Counted from the first letter of the stretch, positions 8,947 to 18,548 are shown. The stretch: DNA of 64,000 nucleotides from Candidatus Thiovulum stygium (GCA_021582295.1 CP091137.1:212970-276969); one strand, 5' to 3'. A program made the numbers and translations. The notes: generated from the sequence alone by a model not told the origin.

Positions 8947-9723
8947 TTATCTCACACAACGAAACAAAAAATTAAGATTGAACTGAATGTTGTAGTCGTC
9001 ATTTCCATTGTAGAAATTCAACCTCCACGAACTGGAATTATTATATTTACTTATACTCCAATACCAAGTATCTTGCATATTTCTAAATTTTGATTTGTGT
9101 TGGTAAGCAATTTTCAACTCTTCAATTGTTGGCAGTCTCCAATCAGAAAAACCTAAAAGACGAAGATTTTCGCAATATTTACAGGCATCGTTCCAATTCA
9201 TTTTATTAGGCAATTCAGCATCTTGAAACATTAGATTATCAATTGTTATAGTTTTAGAAGCAATTTCAAGTCTTTCTTTTTCAAGTCTTTCTTTTTCAAC
9301 TAAAAGATCTTTATTAAAATCTCTTCCATAAAATAGTTGATTATTAAATAATACTGAAATAGAATCAAGTTGCAAATTGCGATCAAAATTAAAATCAAAA
9401 CTTTTCACCTGTTCTTTGAACTCTCGAGCAATATTTCGCGGAACTGTAATTTTAAAATTAGCAAAGCCGTTAATAGAAACATCAAACTCAGTTTTATCAG
9501 CTGTATATTTCATATTAATATTTTGAACACCAAAATATGCATTTAACATTCCAGATGACATTTTTGCAAGTCGCTCTTCTGATTCAGCAACAGTTTCAAA
9601 CTCATCTTCAATAAAACTAGCTTTAACAAATTCTTGATAAGTTCCATAACCCTCTGGTTTAACTCTAAAATCTTTTATGTTTTTGCCATTCCAAATAATA
9701 AAATCGCTATTTTGAGACCTCAT
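8947..9723 (-). CDS. DUF1566 (Lcl C-terminal) domain protein
   Basis: 258 residues. The C-terminal ~85 residues form a DUF1566 domain: MNWNDACKYCENLRLLGFSDWRLPT-type start, a central WYWSIS and the closing FRCVR. DUF1566 domains occur in surface or secreted proteins and in regulators; biochemical role unsettled. The N-terminal ~150 residues are not recognised. A short charged repeat (EKERLEKERLE) links the halves. No signal peptide is visible. The start ATG overlaps the stop of the J-domain gene by 4 bases, so the two are translationally coupled, which suggests a shared job. Confidence 0.7.
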   Translation of the reverse strand: MRSQNSDFIIWNGKNIKDFRVKPEGYGTYQEFVKASFIEDEFETVAESEERLAKMSSGMLNAYFGVQNINMKYTADKTEFDVSINGFANFKITVPRNIAREFKEQVKSFDFNFDRNLQLDSISVLFNNQLFYGRDFNKDLLVEKERLEKERLEIASKTITIDNLMFQDAELPNKMNWNDACKYCENLRLLGFSDWRLPTIEELKIAYQHKSKFRNMQDTWYWSISKYNNSSSWRLNFYNGNDDYNIQFNLNFLFRCVR

Positions 9724-10004
9724 TTGATAGCTGAGTTTGAGATAGTTGAGCTATCAACCTTATTATTCAAATCTCTACTTTTATTCAATTCATTTGCATA
9801 TTGAGAATTATAGTTTTTTCGTTTATTGTCATCTTTTAAAACTTCATAAGCCTCATTAATTTCTTGCATAATTGCATTAAAATTAAAATTTGGAATATTA
9901 GAATCAGGATGATATTTTTTAGCTAAATCTCTATAACTTATTTTAATTTCGTCAGCTGTTGCATTTTGCGAAACTTCAAGAATTTTGTAGTAATCTTTAA
10001 ACAA
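9720..10004 (-). CDS. Small J-domain protein
   Basis: 94 residues: a J domain (about 1-68) with the HPD motif in AKKYHPDSN, and a short polar tail. J domains stimulate DnaK-type chaperones. There is no G/F region, zinc finger or C-terminal substrate domain, so this is a type III (J-domain-only) co-chaperone. The start is TTG at 10002-10004, supported by GGAG six bases upstream (10011-10014) and by the family alignment starting at FKDYYKILEV. Coupled by a 4-base overlap to the DUF1566 gene, its likely client or partner (inference). Confidence 0.8.
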   Translation of the reverse strand: MFKDYYKILEVSQNATADEIKISYRDLAKKYHPDSNIPNFNFNAIMQEINEAYEVLKDDNKRKNYNSQYANELNKSRDLNNKVDSSTISNSAIK

Positions 10005-10054
10005 CGAACACTCCGTTTTATAAAATTTTAGTTTTGTAATTTTATCACAACTGT

Positions 10055-10165
10055 TTAAATTATCAATTCAAATTTCCACTTAATTTGAAGAAAATTACCA
10101 TTTTGAAATTCGATTCCAAAACTTTTACCTTTTTCGGTTAAATGCCAAATATTATTTTCGCGAAT
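10055..10165 (-). pseudogene. 3' fragment of an unidentified gene
   Basis: Directly after the DUF2202 lipoprotein stop, in another frame, the minus strand reads NNIWHLTEKGKSFGIEF and continues to IKWKFELII before a stop. The pattern W-L-T-E-K-G-K with a later IKW is a recurrent C-terminal module of bacterial and phage proteins, so this appears to be the tail of a lost gene. The lipoprotein's last residues (SRK) are read out of frame from the same bases. No upstream part of the lost gene remains. Confidence 0.4.
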
Positions 10166-11744
10166 TTGTAGAACCGTTACCATTGCCATTTCCAGAATTG
10201 CTATTTGTTTTATTTGTAGAACCGTTGCCATTGCCATTTCCAGAACTGCTATTTGTTTTATTTGTAGAACCGTTGCCATTGCCATTTCCAGAACTGCTAT
10301 TTGTTTTATTTGTAGAACCGTTACCATTGCCATTTCCAGAACTGCTATTTGTTTTATTTGTAGAACCGTTGCCATTGCCATTTCCAGAATTGCTATTTGA
10401 TGAATTCGTTTCATTTTTATCAGAAGTTACAATTAGTTCATATCTTTCTTGAGAAATATAACTAGGTAAATAACTTGCATTATTATCAGTGAGTGATTTC
10501 GAAAATGAACGAAGATGATTCTCAGAACCTTTTACAAGATTATCAAAAACAGCAAGAATATCAAGATTATCTATATTTTTCATATGTTCTTCAATATCAA
10601 AAATATCGTAATCTTCAACAGTTGCACCAACTTGAAGAGCATCAACAATTGATTTTTCACCTTTTGTCATTAATGAATCATAAAGATTTTGAAGTTCTTG
10701 ATTCTGAAATATACCTAAATTTGCATCTTCGCTTTTTGTTACAGGATCAGTTAAATTGTATCTCGATAAAAGTGCTTTAACTGAATCAGTATGACTCTGT
10801 TCTGCTTTAGAAATATTAATGAAAATTTTAATATTTAAACCCCAAATTTTATCAAGTCCAAGATATACATCTCGAGCTAACTTTTCTTCTTCTCGAACAA
10901 ATAAAAGAGATTTAATTTCAGCTTCTGATAAATTCGAATCAGCAGGAATTGAAGATAAAATATTTGCACTATTTATAAAAGTTGAACCATTTTCATCAAT
11001 TGTGAGATTGCTATCAGAATGAACATGTGAAGAATTTGTATCATTGTGATCAGCTATATTATTTTGAGAAGCTAAAATAAGTTTATATCTTTCTTGAGAA
11101 ATATAACTAGGGGTATAGTTGCCATTGATATTTGTAAGATTTTTTATAAAAGCTCGAAGATGATTCTCAGAACCTTTTACGAGATTATCAAAAACAGCAA
11201 GAATATCAAGATTATCTATATTTTTCATATGTTCTTCAATATCAAAAATATCGTAATCTTCAACAGTTGCACCAACTTGAAGAGCATCAACAATTGATTT
11301 TTCACCTTTTGCAATTAATGAATTATAAAGTTCTTGAAGTTCTTGATTCTGAAATATACCTAAATTTGCATCTTGGCTTTCTGTTACAGGATCAGTTAAA
11401 TTATATATTTTTAATAAGTTTTTGACAGAATCTATATGAGTCTGTTCAGATATTAAAATATTACTAAAAACTTTTACAGAACTGCTCCAAATTTTATTAA
11501 GAGTTAAATATACATCTCGAGCTAACTTTTCTTCTTCTCGAACAAATAAAAGAGATTTAATTTCAGCTTCTGATAAATTATTCTCAAAAGTTAGTTGAGT
11601 GTTATTTCCGTTTTCACTGCTAATACTAGAATTAGTTTCTACTGTTGTATTATTATCTTCATTTGTAGCCACACAACCTGATATTGTTAAAGCTGTTGCT
11701 AAAAACATTGAAGATAAAATTAATTTTTCTTTGATGTTTGTCAT
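10152..11744 (-). CDS. Lipoprotein with two DUF2202 (ferritin-like) domains and a repeat tail
   Basis: 530 residues. The signal sequence ends in the lipobox TISGC (Cys24), so it should be a lipid-anchored envelope protein. Two DUF2202 domains follow (about 55-220 and 270-440). Each begins LSEAEIKSLLFVREEEKLARDVY and contains DIEEHMKNIDNLDI; DUF2202 is a predicted four-helix ferritin-like fold. The two domains are almost identical over long DNA stretches (for example 10510-10757 versus 11157-11404), so the duplication is recent or kept alike by gene conversion. The tail (about 455-527) is five copies of a 16-residue Gly/Asn/Ser/Thr unit encoded by a 48-bp tandem repeat. Function unknown; metal or redox sensing is possible. 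Confidence 0.85.
   Translation of the reverse strand: MTNIKEKLILSSMFLATALTISGCVATNEDNNTTVETNSSISSENGNNTQLTFENNLSEAEIKSLLFVREEEKLARDVYLTLNKIWSSSVKVFSNILISEQTHIDSVKNLLKIYNLTDPVTESQDANLGIFQNQELQELYNSLIAKGEKSIVDALQVGATVEDYDIFDIEEHMKNIDNLDILAVFDNLVKGSENHLRAFIKNLTNINGNYTPSYISQERYKLILASQNNIADHNDTNSSHVHSDSNLTIDENGSTFINSANILSSIPADSNLSEAEIKSLLFVREEEKLARDVYLGLDKIWGLNIKIFINISKAEQSHTDSVKALLSRYNLTDPVTKSEDANLGIFQNQELQNLYDSLMTKGEKSIVDALQVGATVEDYDIFDIEEHMKNIDNLDILAVFDNLVKGSENHLRSFSKSLTDNNASYLPSYISQERYELIVTSDKNETNSSNSNSGNGNGNGSTNKTNSSSGNGNGNGSTNKTNSSSGNGNGNGSTNKTNSSSGNGNGNGSTNKTNSNSGNGNGNGSTNSRK
10168..10398. repeat. 48-bp tandem repeat, about 4.8 copies
   Basis: Units begin at 10168, 10216, 10264, 10312 and 10360 and differ by only one or two bases. 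Each encodes 16 residues with the core GNGNGNGSTNKTN. Because 48 is a multiple of three, copy-number changes alter tail length without shifting the frame: a minisatellite in a surface protein. Confidence 0.95.
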
Positions 11745-11909
11745 ACTAGACCTTTATAATTTTAATCACTTGAAATTATAAAAATAGATTATTAATAAAA
11801 TATTAACGGATTGTTAATATTTGTAAAAACAGAACTTCAATCAGAATCTTGACACGGCTCCATTTTCATACTCAAAAAATATAATATAATTTTTAAAAAA
11901 TAGGCAAAA

Positions 11910-13256
11910 ATGAAATATTTTCAATTAGTTGAAACAATTAAATATCTACAAACTTTTAATAAAATAAACTCTATTTATAGAACTGATTTAAATACTCTTA
12001 AAATTGAATTTGACCAAAATAATCATATTTATTTTTATATGAAACGGGGTGAAAGTATAATTTATAAAAAAGATGGAGATCTTCGTCAAAATCAGTTAAA
12101 TCGCCCTTTTGATATTCAACTTTCAAATCGCTTTAACCGTTCTAAAATCGAAAAAATTGAACTTATAAATAACGATCGAATTATTAGAATTTATGTTCAA
12201 TTAGCAAATAGATATAAAATTATAAAATCTGCAATTCAATTTGAATTTACTGGAAAATATACTAATATTATTTTGCTTGATAGCGATGAAACTATAATTG
12301 AAGCTCTAAATTATGTTTCAGAGTATCAATCTATTCGCAGTGTTAAAATTGGCGAAAAACTTGAAAATCCACCTCATCGAAATGTTCAGTTTCAAAATAT
12401 AGAATCTATTGAAGATATTGAACAATTTCTAAAAGAAAACTTTATTAATTTACTAAAAATTAATTTAAAAAAAGAGCAAGATAAATCTTATAAATTTATA
12501 AACGAAAAAAAGAAAAAACTTGAAAAACATCTCGCTGAATTTGAGAGTCGTGAAGTTGTTTCGGCTCGTGCTGATCAATTTCAAAAATTAGGCGAAATCA
12601 TATTAGCTAATTTTTATAATATTGCAGAATATAGTGAATATATTAATATAAATGATTTTAATGGAAATTTGATCTCATTTAAAAGACCAAATGAGGCAAA
12701 AGATAATTCGCATATGGCAAAAATATTTTTTAATAATGCAAGAAAATTAAGAAAAAAGAGCGAAAATCTATTAATAGAAATTAATTCTATTAATCGTAAA
12801 ATTGAATTTTTTGAACAACTTTCAATCGCTGTTCAAAATTCAAAAAGTGTTGAAGAAATTTCAATTTTGATGGGTCGCGAAAGTGAAAAAAATCGTGACT
12901 CGATTCAACAAGATGAGTCAATTGAAATCTTTTGGATTGAAGGTTATAAAATTATGATTGGACAAAGCGAACGGGGCAATATTTCGCTTTTGGAACGAAG
13001 TAAAGGTAATGATTGGTGGTTACATTTAAAAGATCGTCCATCGGCTCATATGATTATTGTTACGGATCGTCGTGAAATCGAATCAAATATATTATTTGAA
13101 AGTTCTAAATTATTAGCTAAATTATCGCTTTCTAAAATAAATAATAATTCTGGAGATAAATTTATTGTTGATGCAACTCGAAGAAAATTTGTCAAAGTTC
13201 AAAATGGAGCGAATGTTTTATATACTAATTATAAAACTTTTATAATAGATATTTAA
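11910..13256 (+). CDS. NFACT-family protein (RqcH/Rqc2-like)
   Basis: 448 residues. The N-terminal NFACT-N domain (about 1-190; blocks RIIRIYVQL, IQFEFTGKYTNIILLD) is followed by a coiled-coil/helical middle (about 190-320) and a C-terminal NFACT-R domain (DWWLHLKDRPSAHMII). In Bacteria, RqcH binds obstructed 50S subunits carrying peptidyl-tRNA and adds alanine tails for degradation. Some members (FbpA) were described as fibronectin-binding, but ribosome rescue is the better-supported role. Start ATG at 11910. Shorter than Firmicute RqcH (about 570), as is usual in Campylobacterota. Confidence 0.8.
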   Translation: MKYFQLVETIKYLQTFNKINSIYRTDLNTLKIEFDQNNHIYFYMKRGESIIYKKDGDLRQNQLNRPFDIQLSNRFNRSKIEKIELINNDRIIRIYVQLANRYKIIKSAIQFEFTGKYTNIILLDSDETIIEALNYVSEYQSIRSVKIGEKLENPPHRNVQFQNIESIEDIEQFLKENFINLLKINLKKEQDKSYKFINEKKKKLEKHLAEFESREVVSARADQFQKLGEIILANFYNIAEYSEYININDFNGNLISFKRPNEAKDNSHMAKIFFNNARKLRKKSENLLIEINSINRKIEFFEQLSIAVQNSKSVEEISILMGRESEKNRDSIQQDESIEIFWIEGYKIMIGQSERGNISLLERSKGNDWWLHLKDRPSAHMIIVTDRREIESNILFESSKLLAKLSLSKINNNSGDKFIVDATRRKFVKVQNGANVLYTNYKTFIIDI

Positions 13257-13361
13257 TTTCTTATAAAATAAAAAATATCTGATAAAATTGCTGTAAATCT
13301 TGATAGTCAAAAATTTAAAAAATAAAATTATCAAAGTTTATAAAAATAAAGGTATATAATT

Positions 13362-14249
13362 ATGAATAAAACTAAAACAGGACTTGTTTCTATAGTTGGA
13401 AGACCAAATGCTGGAAAAAGTACTCTGTTAAATTGGTTATTAGGTGAAAAAATAGCCATTGTTTCGCATAAAGCTAATGCAACTCGAAAACGAGTTAATG
13501 CAATTGTTATGAGCGGTAACGATCAAATAGTTCTTGTTGATACTCCTGGAATTCATCAACGAGAAAAATTATTAAATCAATTTATGTTAGAAGAGGCTTT
13601 AAAGGCCATTGGCGATTGTGATTTAATTTTATTTTTGGCTCCAATTACAGATACAACTGTTGATTATGAAAAATTTCTTGAATTAAGTAAAAAGCCTCAT
13701 TTTTTAATTTTGACTAAAATTGATGAGGTTTCAAATGGTCAAATATTAGAATCTCTTTCGAAATATCAAAAATGGAGTGATAAATATCTTGAACTTATTC
13801 CTGTTTCAACAAAAAGAGGAACAACTCGAGAACATATTTTAAAAACTATAGTTAAATATCTTCCTGTATCACCTCATTTATATAGTCCAGAAGATTTGAC
13901 AACTGAACATTTACGAGATATTTATCGTGAATTTATTCGAGAAGCAATTTTTGAAGGAACAAGTGATGAAATTCCATATGAAAGTGATGTTGTAATCGAT
14001 AAAATCGAAGAGACTCTTGAAGAAAATAAAATCGATAAAATTTATGCAACGATTATTGTTGAAAAAGAGAATCAAAAAGCTATGTTAATTGGCAAAAATG
14101 GTTCTGGACTTCAACGAATCGGAATGAATGCTCGTGAAAAAATAGAAGCTTTACTTAAAAAACAGATTTTTTTACAACTTTTTGTCTCTGTTAAACGAGG
14201 TTGGTCAAAAGATAAAAAATCGTTAGAACAGTTTGGTTATATCTGGTAA
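13362..14249 (+). CDS. era: GTPase Era
   Basis: 295 residues. G domain with P-loop GRPNAGKST (13-21), DTPG (G3) and TKID (G4). A C-terminal type-2 KH domain contains the GxxG block MLIGKNGSGLQRIG. Era binds 16S rRNA near its 3' end and assists 30S maturation, sitting on the ribosome or inner membrane. Standard length and motif order. Followed after 40 bases by glcD. Confidence 0.96.
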   Translation: MNKTKTGLVSIVGRPNAGKSTLLNWLLGEKIAIVSHKANATRKRVNAIVMSGNDQIVLVDTPGIHQREKLLNQFMLEEALKAIGDCDLILFLAPITDTTVDYEKFLELSKKPHFLILTKIDEVSNGQILESLSKYQKWSDKYLELIPVSTKRGTTREHILKTIVKYLPVSPHLYSPEDLTTEHLRDIYREFIREAIFEGTSDEIPYESDVVIDKIEETLEENKIDKIYATIIVEKENQKAMLIGKNGSGLQRIGMNAREKIEALLKKQIFLQLFVSVKRGWSKDKKSLEQFGYIW

Positions 14250-14289
14250 ATTAATTTTTTAATATTTAAATAAATATGGAGATACAAAA

Positions 14290-15672
14290 ATGCTAAAAAG
14301 AGCTGATAGAGATTCTCTTCAAAGAATTGTTGGCAAAGAAAATATGTTTATAGATAAAGCTCATCTGATCGCTTATTCTTATGATGCAACTAGAACAAGA
14401 TTTGAACCAGATGCTGTTATTTTTCCAAAAAATGAAAATGAAATTAGCAAAATTTTAAAATATTGCAATGATAAAAATATTAATGTTGTTCCAAGAGGTG
14501 CTGGAAGTGGTTTTACTGGTGGAGCAATTCCAAGCAGTGGTGGAATCGTTTTGGCTCTCGAAAAATATATGAATAAAATTATAGAAATCGATATGGATAA
14601 TATGGTCGTTGTTGTTCAACCTGGTGTTATAAATATTGATCTTCAAAAAGCTGTTGAAAAAGTAGGTTTATTTTATCCACCAGATCCTGCAAGTCAAGAA
14701 TATTCTACAATTGGTGGTAATGTCTCTGAAAATGCTGGTGGAATGAGAGCTGCTAAATATGGAATCACTAAAGATTATGTTATGGCAATTCGTGCAGTTT
14801 TACCAAATGGTGAAATTATTAAAGCTGGAAAACGAACTATTAAAGATGTTGCAGGTTATAACATAGTTGGAATTTTAATCGCTAGTGAAGGAACTCTAGC
14901 TGTTATCACTGAAATAACTCTTAAATTATTATCTAAACCTAAATTTTCTAAAACTGCAATGGCTATTTTTCCAACTGTTGAAAATGCAATGAGTGCCGTT
15001 TTTAAAACAATGGCTGGAGGTGTTACACCAGTTGCAATGGAATTTTTAGATAATTTAACGATTCGAGCTGTTGAACAAAACTATAAAAAAGGTTTGCCAA
15101 TTGATGCTGGAGCGATTTTAGTTACTGATGTTGATGGCAATCTTGAAGAAGATTTAAATTTACAACTTGCAAAAATCGAAGAAATTTTTAAAGAAAATGG
15201 TGCAACTGATTTTAAAAGAGCTAAAGATCAAAAAGAGGCAAGTGATATTTGGTTTGCTCGACGAAATGCAAGTCAGGCGATTTCTATTTATGGAAGCAAA
15301 AAAATCAATGAAGATGTTACTGTTCCTCGAAGTAAATTACCTGAAACTTTAAGACGATTCGGTGAAATTGCTAAAAAATATAATATAAATATTCCATGTT
15401 TTGGTCATGCTGGAGATGGAAATATTCATACGAATGTTATGGTTGATGGCAAAGATCCAAAACAGGTCGAAATAGCACATCAGGCAATAGATGAGGTCTT
15501 TAAAGTTACAATTGAATTAGGAGGAACTTTATCAGGCGAACATGGAATTGGTTTGAGCAAAGCTCCTTATATGAAATTAGCTTTTACTGAAAGTGAAATG
15601 GAACTTTTTAGATCTATAAAAAAAGCTTTTGATCCAAATAATATTTTAAATCCTAACAAAATGGGTTTATAA
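14290..15672 (+). CDS. glcD: FAD-linked oxidase, glycolate/D-lactate dehydrogenase subunit GlcD
   Basis: 460 residues. FAD-binding-4 domain (about 37-180; PRGAGSGFTGGAIPSSGGIV and PPDPASQEYSTIGGNVSENAGG) plus FAD-oxidase C domain ending GTLSGEHGIGLSKAPYM. It oxidises 2-hydroxy acids (glycolate or D-lactate) and usually works with a GlcF-type Fe-S subunit, which is not next to it here. Substrate cannot be told from sequence alone. ATG at 14290 with GGAG ten bases upstream. Confidence 0.88.
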   Translation: MLKRADRDSLQRIVGKENMFIDKAHLIAYSYDATRTRFEPDAVIFPKNENEISKILKYCNDKNINVVPRGAGSGFTGGAIPSSGGIVLALEKYMNKIIEIDMDNMVVVVQPGVINIDLQKAVEKVGLFYPPDPASQEYSTIGGNVSENAGGMRAAKYGITKDYVMAIRAVLPNGEIIKAGKRTIKDVAGYNIVGILIASEGTLAVITEITLKLLSKPKFSKTAMAIFPTVENAMSAVFKTMAGGVTPVAMEFLDNLTIRAVEQNYKKGLPIDAGAILVTDVDGNLEEDLNLQLAKIEEIFKENGATDFKRAKDQKEASDIWFARRNASQAISIYGSKKINEDVTVPRSKLPETLRRFGEIAKKYNINIPCFGHAGDGNIHTNVMVDGKDPKQVEIAHQAIDEVFKVTIELGGTLSGEHGIGLSKAPYMKLAFTESEMELFRSIKKAFDPNNILNPNKMGL

Positions 15673-15713
15673 AATTCATTTCTCGAGATATATTTAAACT
15701 ATTGATTTTTATT

Positions 15714-15767
15714 TTTCGTGCTTGACATATATCCATATAAAAATATAGTCGTTGTCAAACACGAGAA
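15714..15767. terminator. Long imperfect hairpin between convergent glcD and hemE
   Basis: Left arm TTTCGTGCTTGACA and right arm TGTCAAACACGAGAAA pair over 13-14 positions with small bulges, around a 25-base AT-rich loop. It lies between converging genes and could terminate both. It shares the CGTGCTTGACA word with the 8814-8836 hairpin. Confidence 0.6.
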
Positions 15768-15777
15768 AGTTTATAAA

Positions 15778-16821
15778 TTATTTAATAAATTTTTTACTTT
15801 TATCTTGAACAGTTTTAACAAGATATTTTACATTTTCTCTATCTAAATCAGGTAACATACCGTGACCTAAATTAAAAATATGTCTCTTGCCTTTTGTGAT
15901 TTTTAAAATTTCATCAACACCGCTATCGATAGCTTTTCGCGAATATAATCTTGAAGGTTCAAGATTGCCTTGTAGAACATATTTATGACCCAATTTTTCA
16001 TGAGCCAACCTCATCGGTGTACCCCAATCAACTCCAAAAACATCAAATTCGCCATCAATTTTATCGAGATAAGAACCAATTCCTTTTGGAAATAGAATAA
16101 TTGGAATTTCTGGATATTTAGCTTTTAAATTAGCTGAAATTTTTTTCATGTAATTCCAACTAAATTCAAAATAGACATTTTCTTCAAGAGCAGAAGCCCA
16201 ACTATCAAAAATTTGAATTGCATCAACACCAGCTTTAATCTGATTTTCGAGATATTCTTCAACTACAATTGATAATTTATCTAAAAGTTTATGCATATAT
16301 TCAGGATTTTGATAAATAACTTTTTTAACTTTTGAATAAGTTTTTGTTCCTTCACCTTCAATCATATAAGTTGCAAGAGTCCAAGGACTTCCAGCAAAAC
16401 CAATTAAAGCTTTATCATCAGCTAATTTATTTCGAACGATTTGAATCGTCTCATAAACATAAGTTAATTTTTGCGAAGCAGACATATCTAAATTATTTAA
16501 ATCTTCATTAGTTTGAAGAGGTTTTGAAAATTGAGGACCTTCACCAGTTAAAAAATTAAGTTCCATTCCCATCTCATTTGGAACGACTAAAATATCAGAA
16601 AAAAGAATAGCAGAATCAACTCCAATTATATTAACGGGCTGAAGAGTAACTTCAGCTGATAATTCAGGATTATGACAAAGATCTAAAAAAGAACCAGCTT
16701 TTTTGCGAACAGCCATATATTCACTTAAATATCTACCAGCTTGTCGCATAAGCCAAACAGGTGTATATTCAGTTTCGCGACCAAAACATGCTTCAATAAA
16801 TATTTTATTTGTTTTAGCCAC
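15778..16821 (-). CDS. hemE: Uroporphyrinogen decarboxylase
   Basis: 347 residues, haem synthesis: decarboxylates the four acetates of uroporphyrinogen III to give coproporphyrinogen III. Signature N-terminal block [12 protein letters not shown] and the FSDILVVP block with the catalytic aspartate, later [13 protein letters not shown]. The start is GTG at 16819-16821, directly after the yqhA stop. The ribosome site GGAGG lies inside the last codons of yqhA (which encode GGHH), so the two genes are coupled. Confidence 0.96.
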   Translation of the reverse strand: MAKTNKIFIEACFGRETEYTPVWLMRQAGRYLSEYMAVRKKAGSFLDLCHNPELSAEVTLQPVNIIGVDSAILFSDILVVPNEMGMELNFLTGEGPQFSKPLQTNEDLNNLDMSASQKLTYVYETIQIVRNKLADDKALIGFAGSPWTLATYMIEGEGTKTYSKVKKVIYQNPEYMHKLLDKLSIVVEEYLENQIKAGVDAIQIFDSWASALEENVYFEFSWNYMKKISANLKAKYPEIPIILFPKGIGSYLDKIDGEFDVFGVDWGTPMRLAHEKLGHKYVLQGNLEPSRLYSRKAIDSGVDEILKITKGKRHIFNLGHGMLPDLDRENVKYLVKTVQDKSKKFIK

Positions 16822-17349
16822 TTAGTGATGACCTCCGCCAACTTTACTTAAGAAAAATAATCCACCAGAAAGAGCTAAAATCGAAAGTGCAAAATAGAAC
16901 ATTTCAAGAGGTGTTGCAAAATTAGTATGAAGAACTTTTTGGAAAAAACTAACAATAAGAACCATGACGATAACTTTAGCAATTTTATCTTTAAGTTGAT
17001 CAAGTGAATTTATAACTAGAATTTTACTTTTTACATTTTGTTGTCCAGCTTCATCTATTTCAGAGATAAATAGTTCATATAAACCAAAACCAAAAATTAA
17101 TAAAACAACAGCTATAAGGTATAAATCGATAGCTCCAATTATGGCAGTAACAATTTTTTCATGAAAACCTTCAGGATGAAGACCAGCTAAAATTGTTGAA
17201 ACTGAATATTTAGCTACTTCATAAATATCTAAACTTGCAACCATAAATAAAATTATTGAACCAATGAGACCAAAAACAACAGCTAATAAAACGATAAATC
17301 TTGATCGCCAAATTGCACTTTCAAATATTTCTTCGATTTTATTCAACAT
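16822..17349 (-). CDS. UPF0114/YqhA family membrane protein
   Basis: 175 residues with about four hydrophobic segments (approx. 17-45, 55-90, 115-140, 145-168), matching the UPF0114 (YqhA) family of small inner-membrane proteins. N-terminal EIFESAIWRSRFIVLLAVVFGL is characteristic. Function not established. Packed without gaps between asd and hemE (minus strand), in one operon. Ends GGHH. Confidence 0.82.
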   Translation of the reverse strand: MLNKIEEIFESAIWRSRFIVLLAVVFGLIGSIILFMVASLDIYEVAKYSVSTILAGLHPEGFHEKIVTAIIGAIDLYLIAVVLLIFGFGLYELFISEIDEAGQQNVKSKILVINSLDQLKDKIAKVIVMVLIVSFFQKVLHTNFATPLEMFYFALSILALSGGLFFLSKVGGGHH

Positions 17350-18372
17350 TTAATTTTTCTCAATCCATTTTTGAGCAATTCGAACAGCATTTGTAGCAGC
17401 TCCAACTCTTAAATTATCAGCAACAACCCAAAGATGTAAAACATTTTCGCGATATAAATCTCGTCGAATTCGACCAACAAAAGTCTCATTTTTTTCCAAA
17501 GTAAGAACAGGCATTGGATAATTACTTTCTGTAATTTCATCAATAACGATAATATTTGGCGAATTTCTTAAAATTTCTCGAGCCTCATTTGCATCAACTT
17601 TATTTTTAAAAGTAACAGTAATATTTTCAGAATGACCTCTTAAGACAGGAACACGAACACAAGTAGCTGAAACTTCAAATTTTTTGCCCATAATTTTTTG
17701 AGATTCGAAAACCATTTTTTCCTCTTCTTTTGTATATTGACTAGGCATAAATTTATCAATTTGAGGAATAACATTAAAAGCTATTTGATGAGGAAAAACT
17801 TTATGAGGAGATTCATCAAGTTTAAAATTAAAAAAGTCTTGAAGTTGAAAAACTAATTCTTCCATTGCTTTTCGACCTGCTCCAGAAGTAGCTTGATATG
17901 TCGAAACATCGATTCGTTCGATATCATATTTTTTATCTAATGGATTTAAAGCTTGAACCATTTGAATAGTTGAACAATTTGGATTTGCAATAATCCCTTT
18001 ATTTCGCCATAAATCGATATCATATGAATTAACTTCTGGAACAACAAGAGGAATTTCAGGAATCATTCTGAAATGACTTGTATTATCGATAACAACTGCA
18101 CCAGCTTCAACAGCAAAAGGGGCATATTTAGCAGAAATTGAACCACCAGCAGAAAAAAGAGCTATTTGAATTCCATGTTCTTTAAAAGATTTTTCAGTAA
18201 GTTCAAATACGATATATTCTTCTCCCATAAATTCAACAAATGATCCAGCACTGTTTGAACTAGCAAGTGCAACTAATTTAGAAATAGGAAAATTAACTTC
18301 CTCGAGAACTCGAAGCATCTCTTCGCCAACAGCACCTGTGGCACCAACAACGGCAACAACATATTTTTTCAT
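17350..18372 (-). CDS. asd: Aspartate-semialdehyde dehydrogenase
   Basis: 340 residues. N-terminal Rossmann motif VVGATGAVGEEMLRVL, catalytic cysteine in NPNCSTIQMV, C-terminal substrate-binding residues around HSENITVTF and RVGAATNAVR. It makes aspartate semialdehyde from aspartyl phosphate for lysine, threonine and methionine, feeding lysA and thrC elsewhere in this window. First gene of asd-yqhA-hemE; reads away from aspS. Confidence 0.96.
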   Translation of the reverse strand: MKKYVVAVVGATGAVGEEMLRVLEEVNFPISKLVALASSNSAGSFVEFMGEEYIVFELTEKSFKEHGIQIALFSAGGSISAKYAPFAVEAGAVVIDNTSHFRMIPEIPLVVPEVNSYDIDLWRNKGIIANPNCSTIQMVQALNPLDKKYDIERIDVSTYQATSGAGRKAMEELVFQLQDFFNFKLDESPHKVFPHQIAFNVIPQIDKFMPSQYTKEEEKMVFESQKIMGKKFEVSATCVRVPVLRGHSENITVTFKNKVDANEAREILRNSPNIIVIDEITESNYPMPVLTLEKNETFVGRIRRDLYRENVLHLWVVADNLRVGAATNAVRIAQKWIEKN

Positions 18373-18510
18373 ATGAATAATACCTTTAAATATATAATAT
18401 TTTGATATTTTATCTAATTTTAGATGATTTATTTTTAGAAATATTTATTATCTTTAAGTTTTATAAAAATTAAAGCACTTTTTAAATCTATATTTTTTAA
18501 CTAAATGTTA

Positions 18511-18516
18511 TAATCT
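18511..18516 (+). promoter_or_regulatory. Candidate -10 box for aspS
   Basis: TATAAT, 32 bases before the proposed aspS start, in the divergent asd/aspS region. No -35 match, as is usual for Campylobacterota sigma-70 promoters. Confidence 0.4.
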
Positions 18517-18548
18517 AATTAAAAGATTAAATTTATTTAGAGGTGCTT

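Noticed and set aside
10183-10452. Plus-strand ORF of repeated LPFPELLFVLFVEP units
   Set aside because: It is the antisense reading of the 48-bp repeat in the lipoprotein gene; repeats keep several frames open.
11849-11890. TTGACA and TATAAT as a promoter for the NFACT gene
   Set aside because: The spacing is about 25-30 bases, too long for a sigma-70 promoter; the TTGACA belongs to the intergenic CTTGACACGG word.
18543-18548. GTG as aspS start
   Set aside because: This GTG overlaps the AGAGGTG ribosome site; TTG at 18549 fits spacing and homologues.
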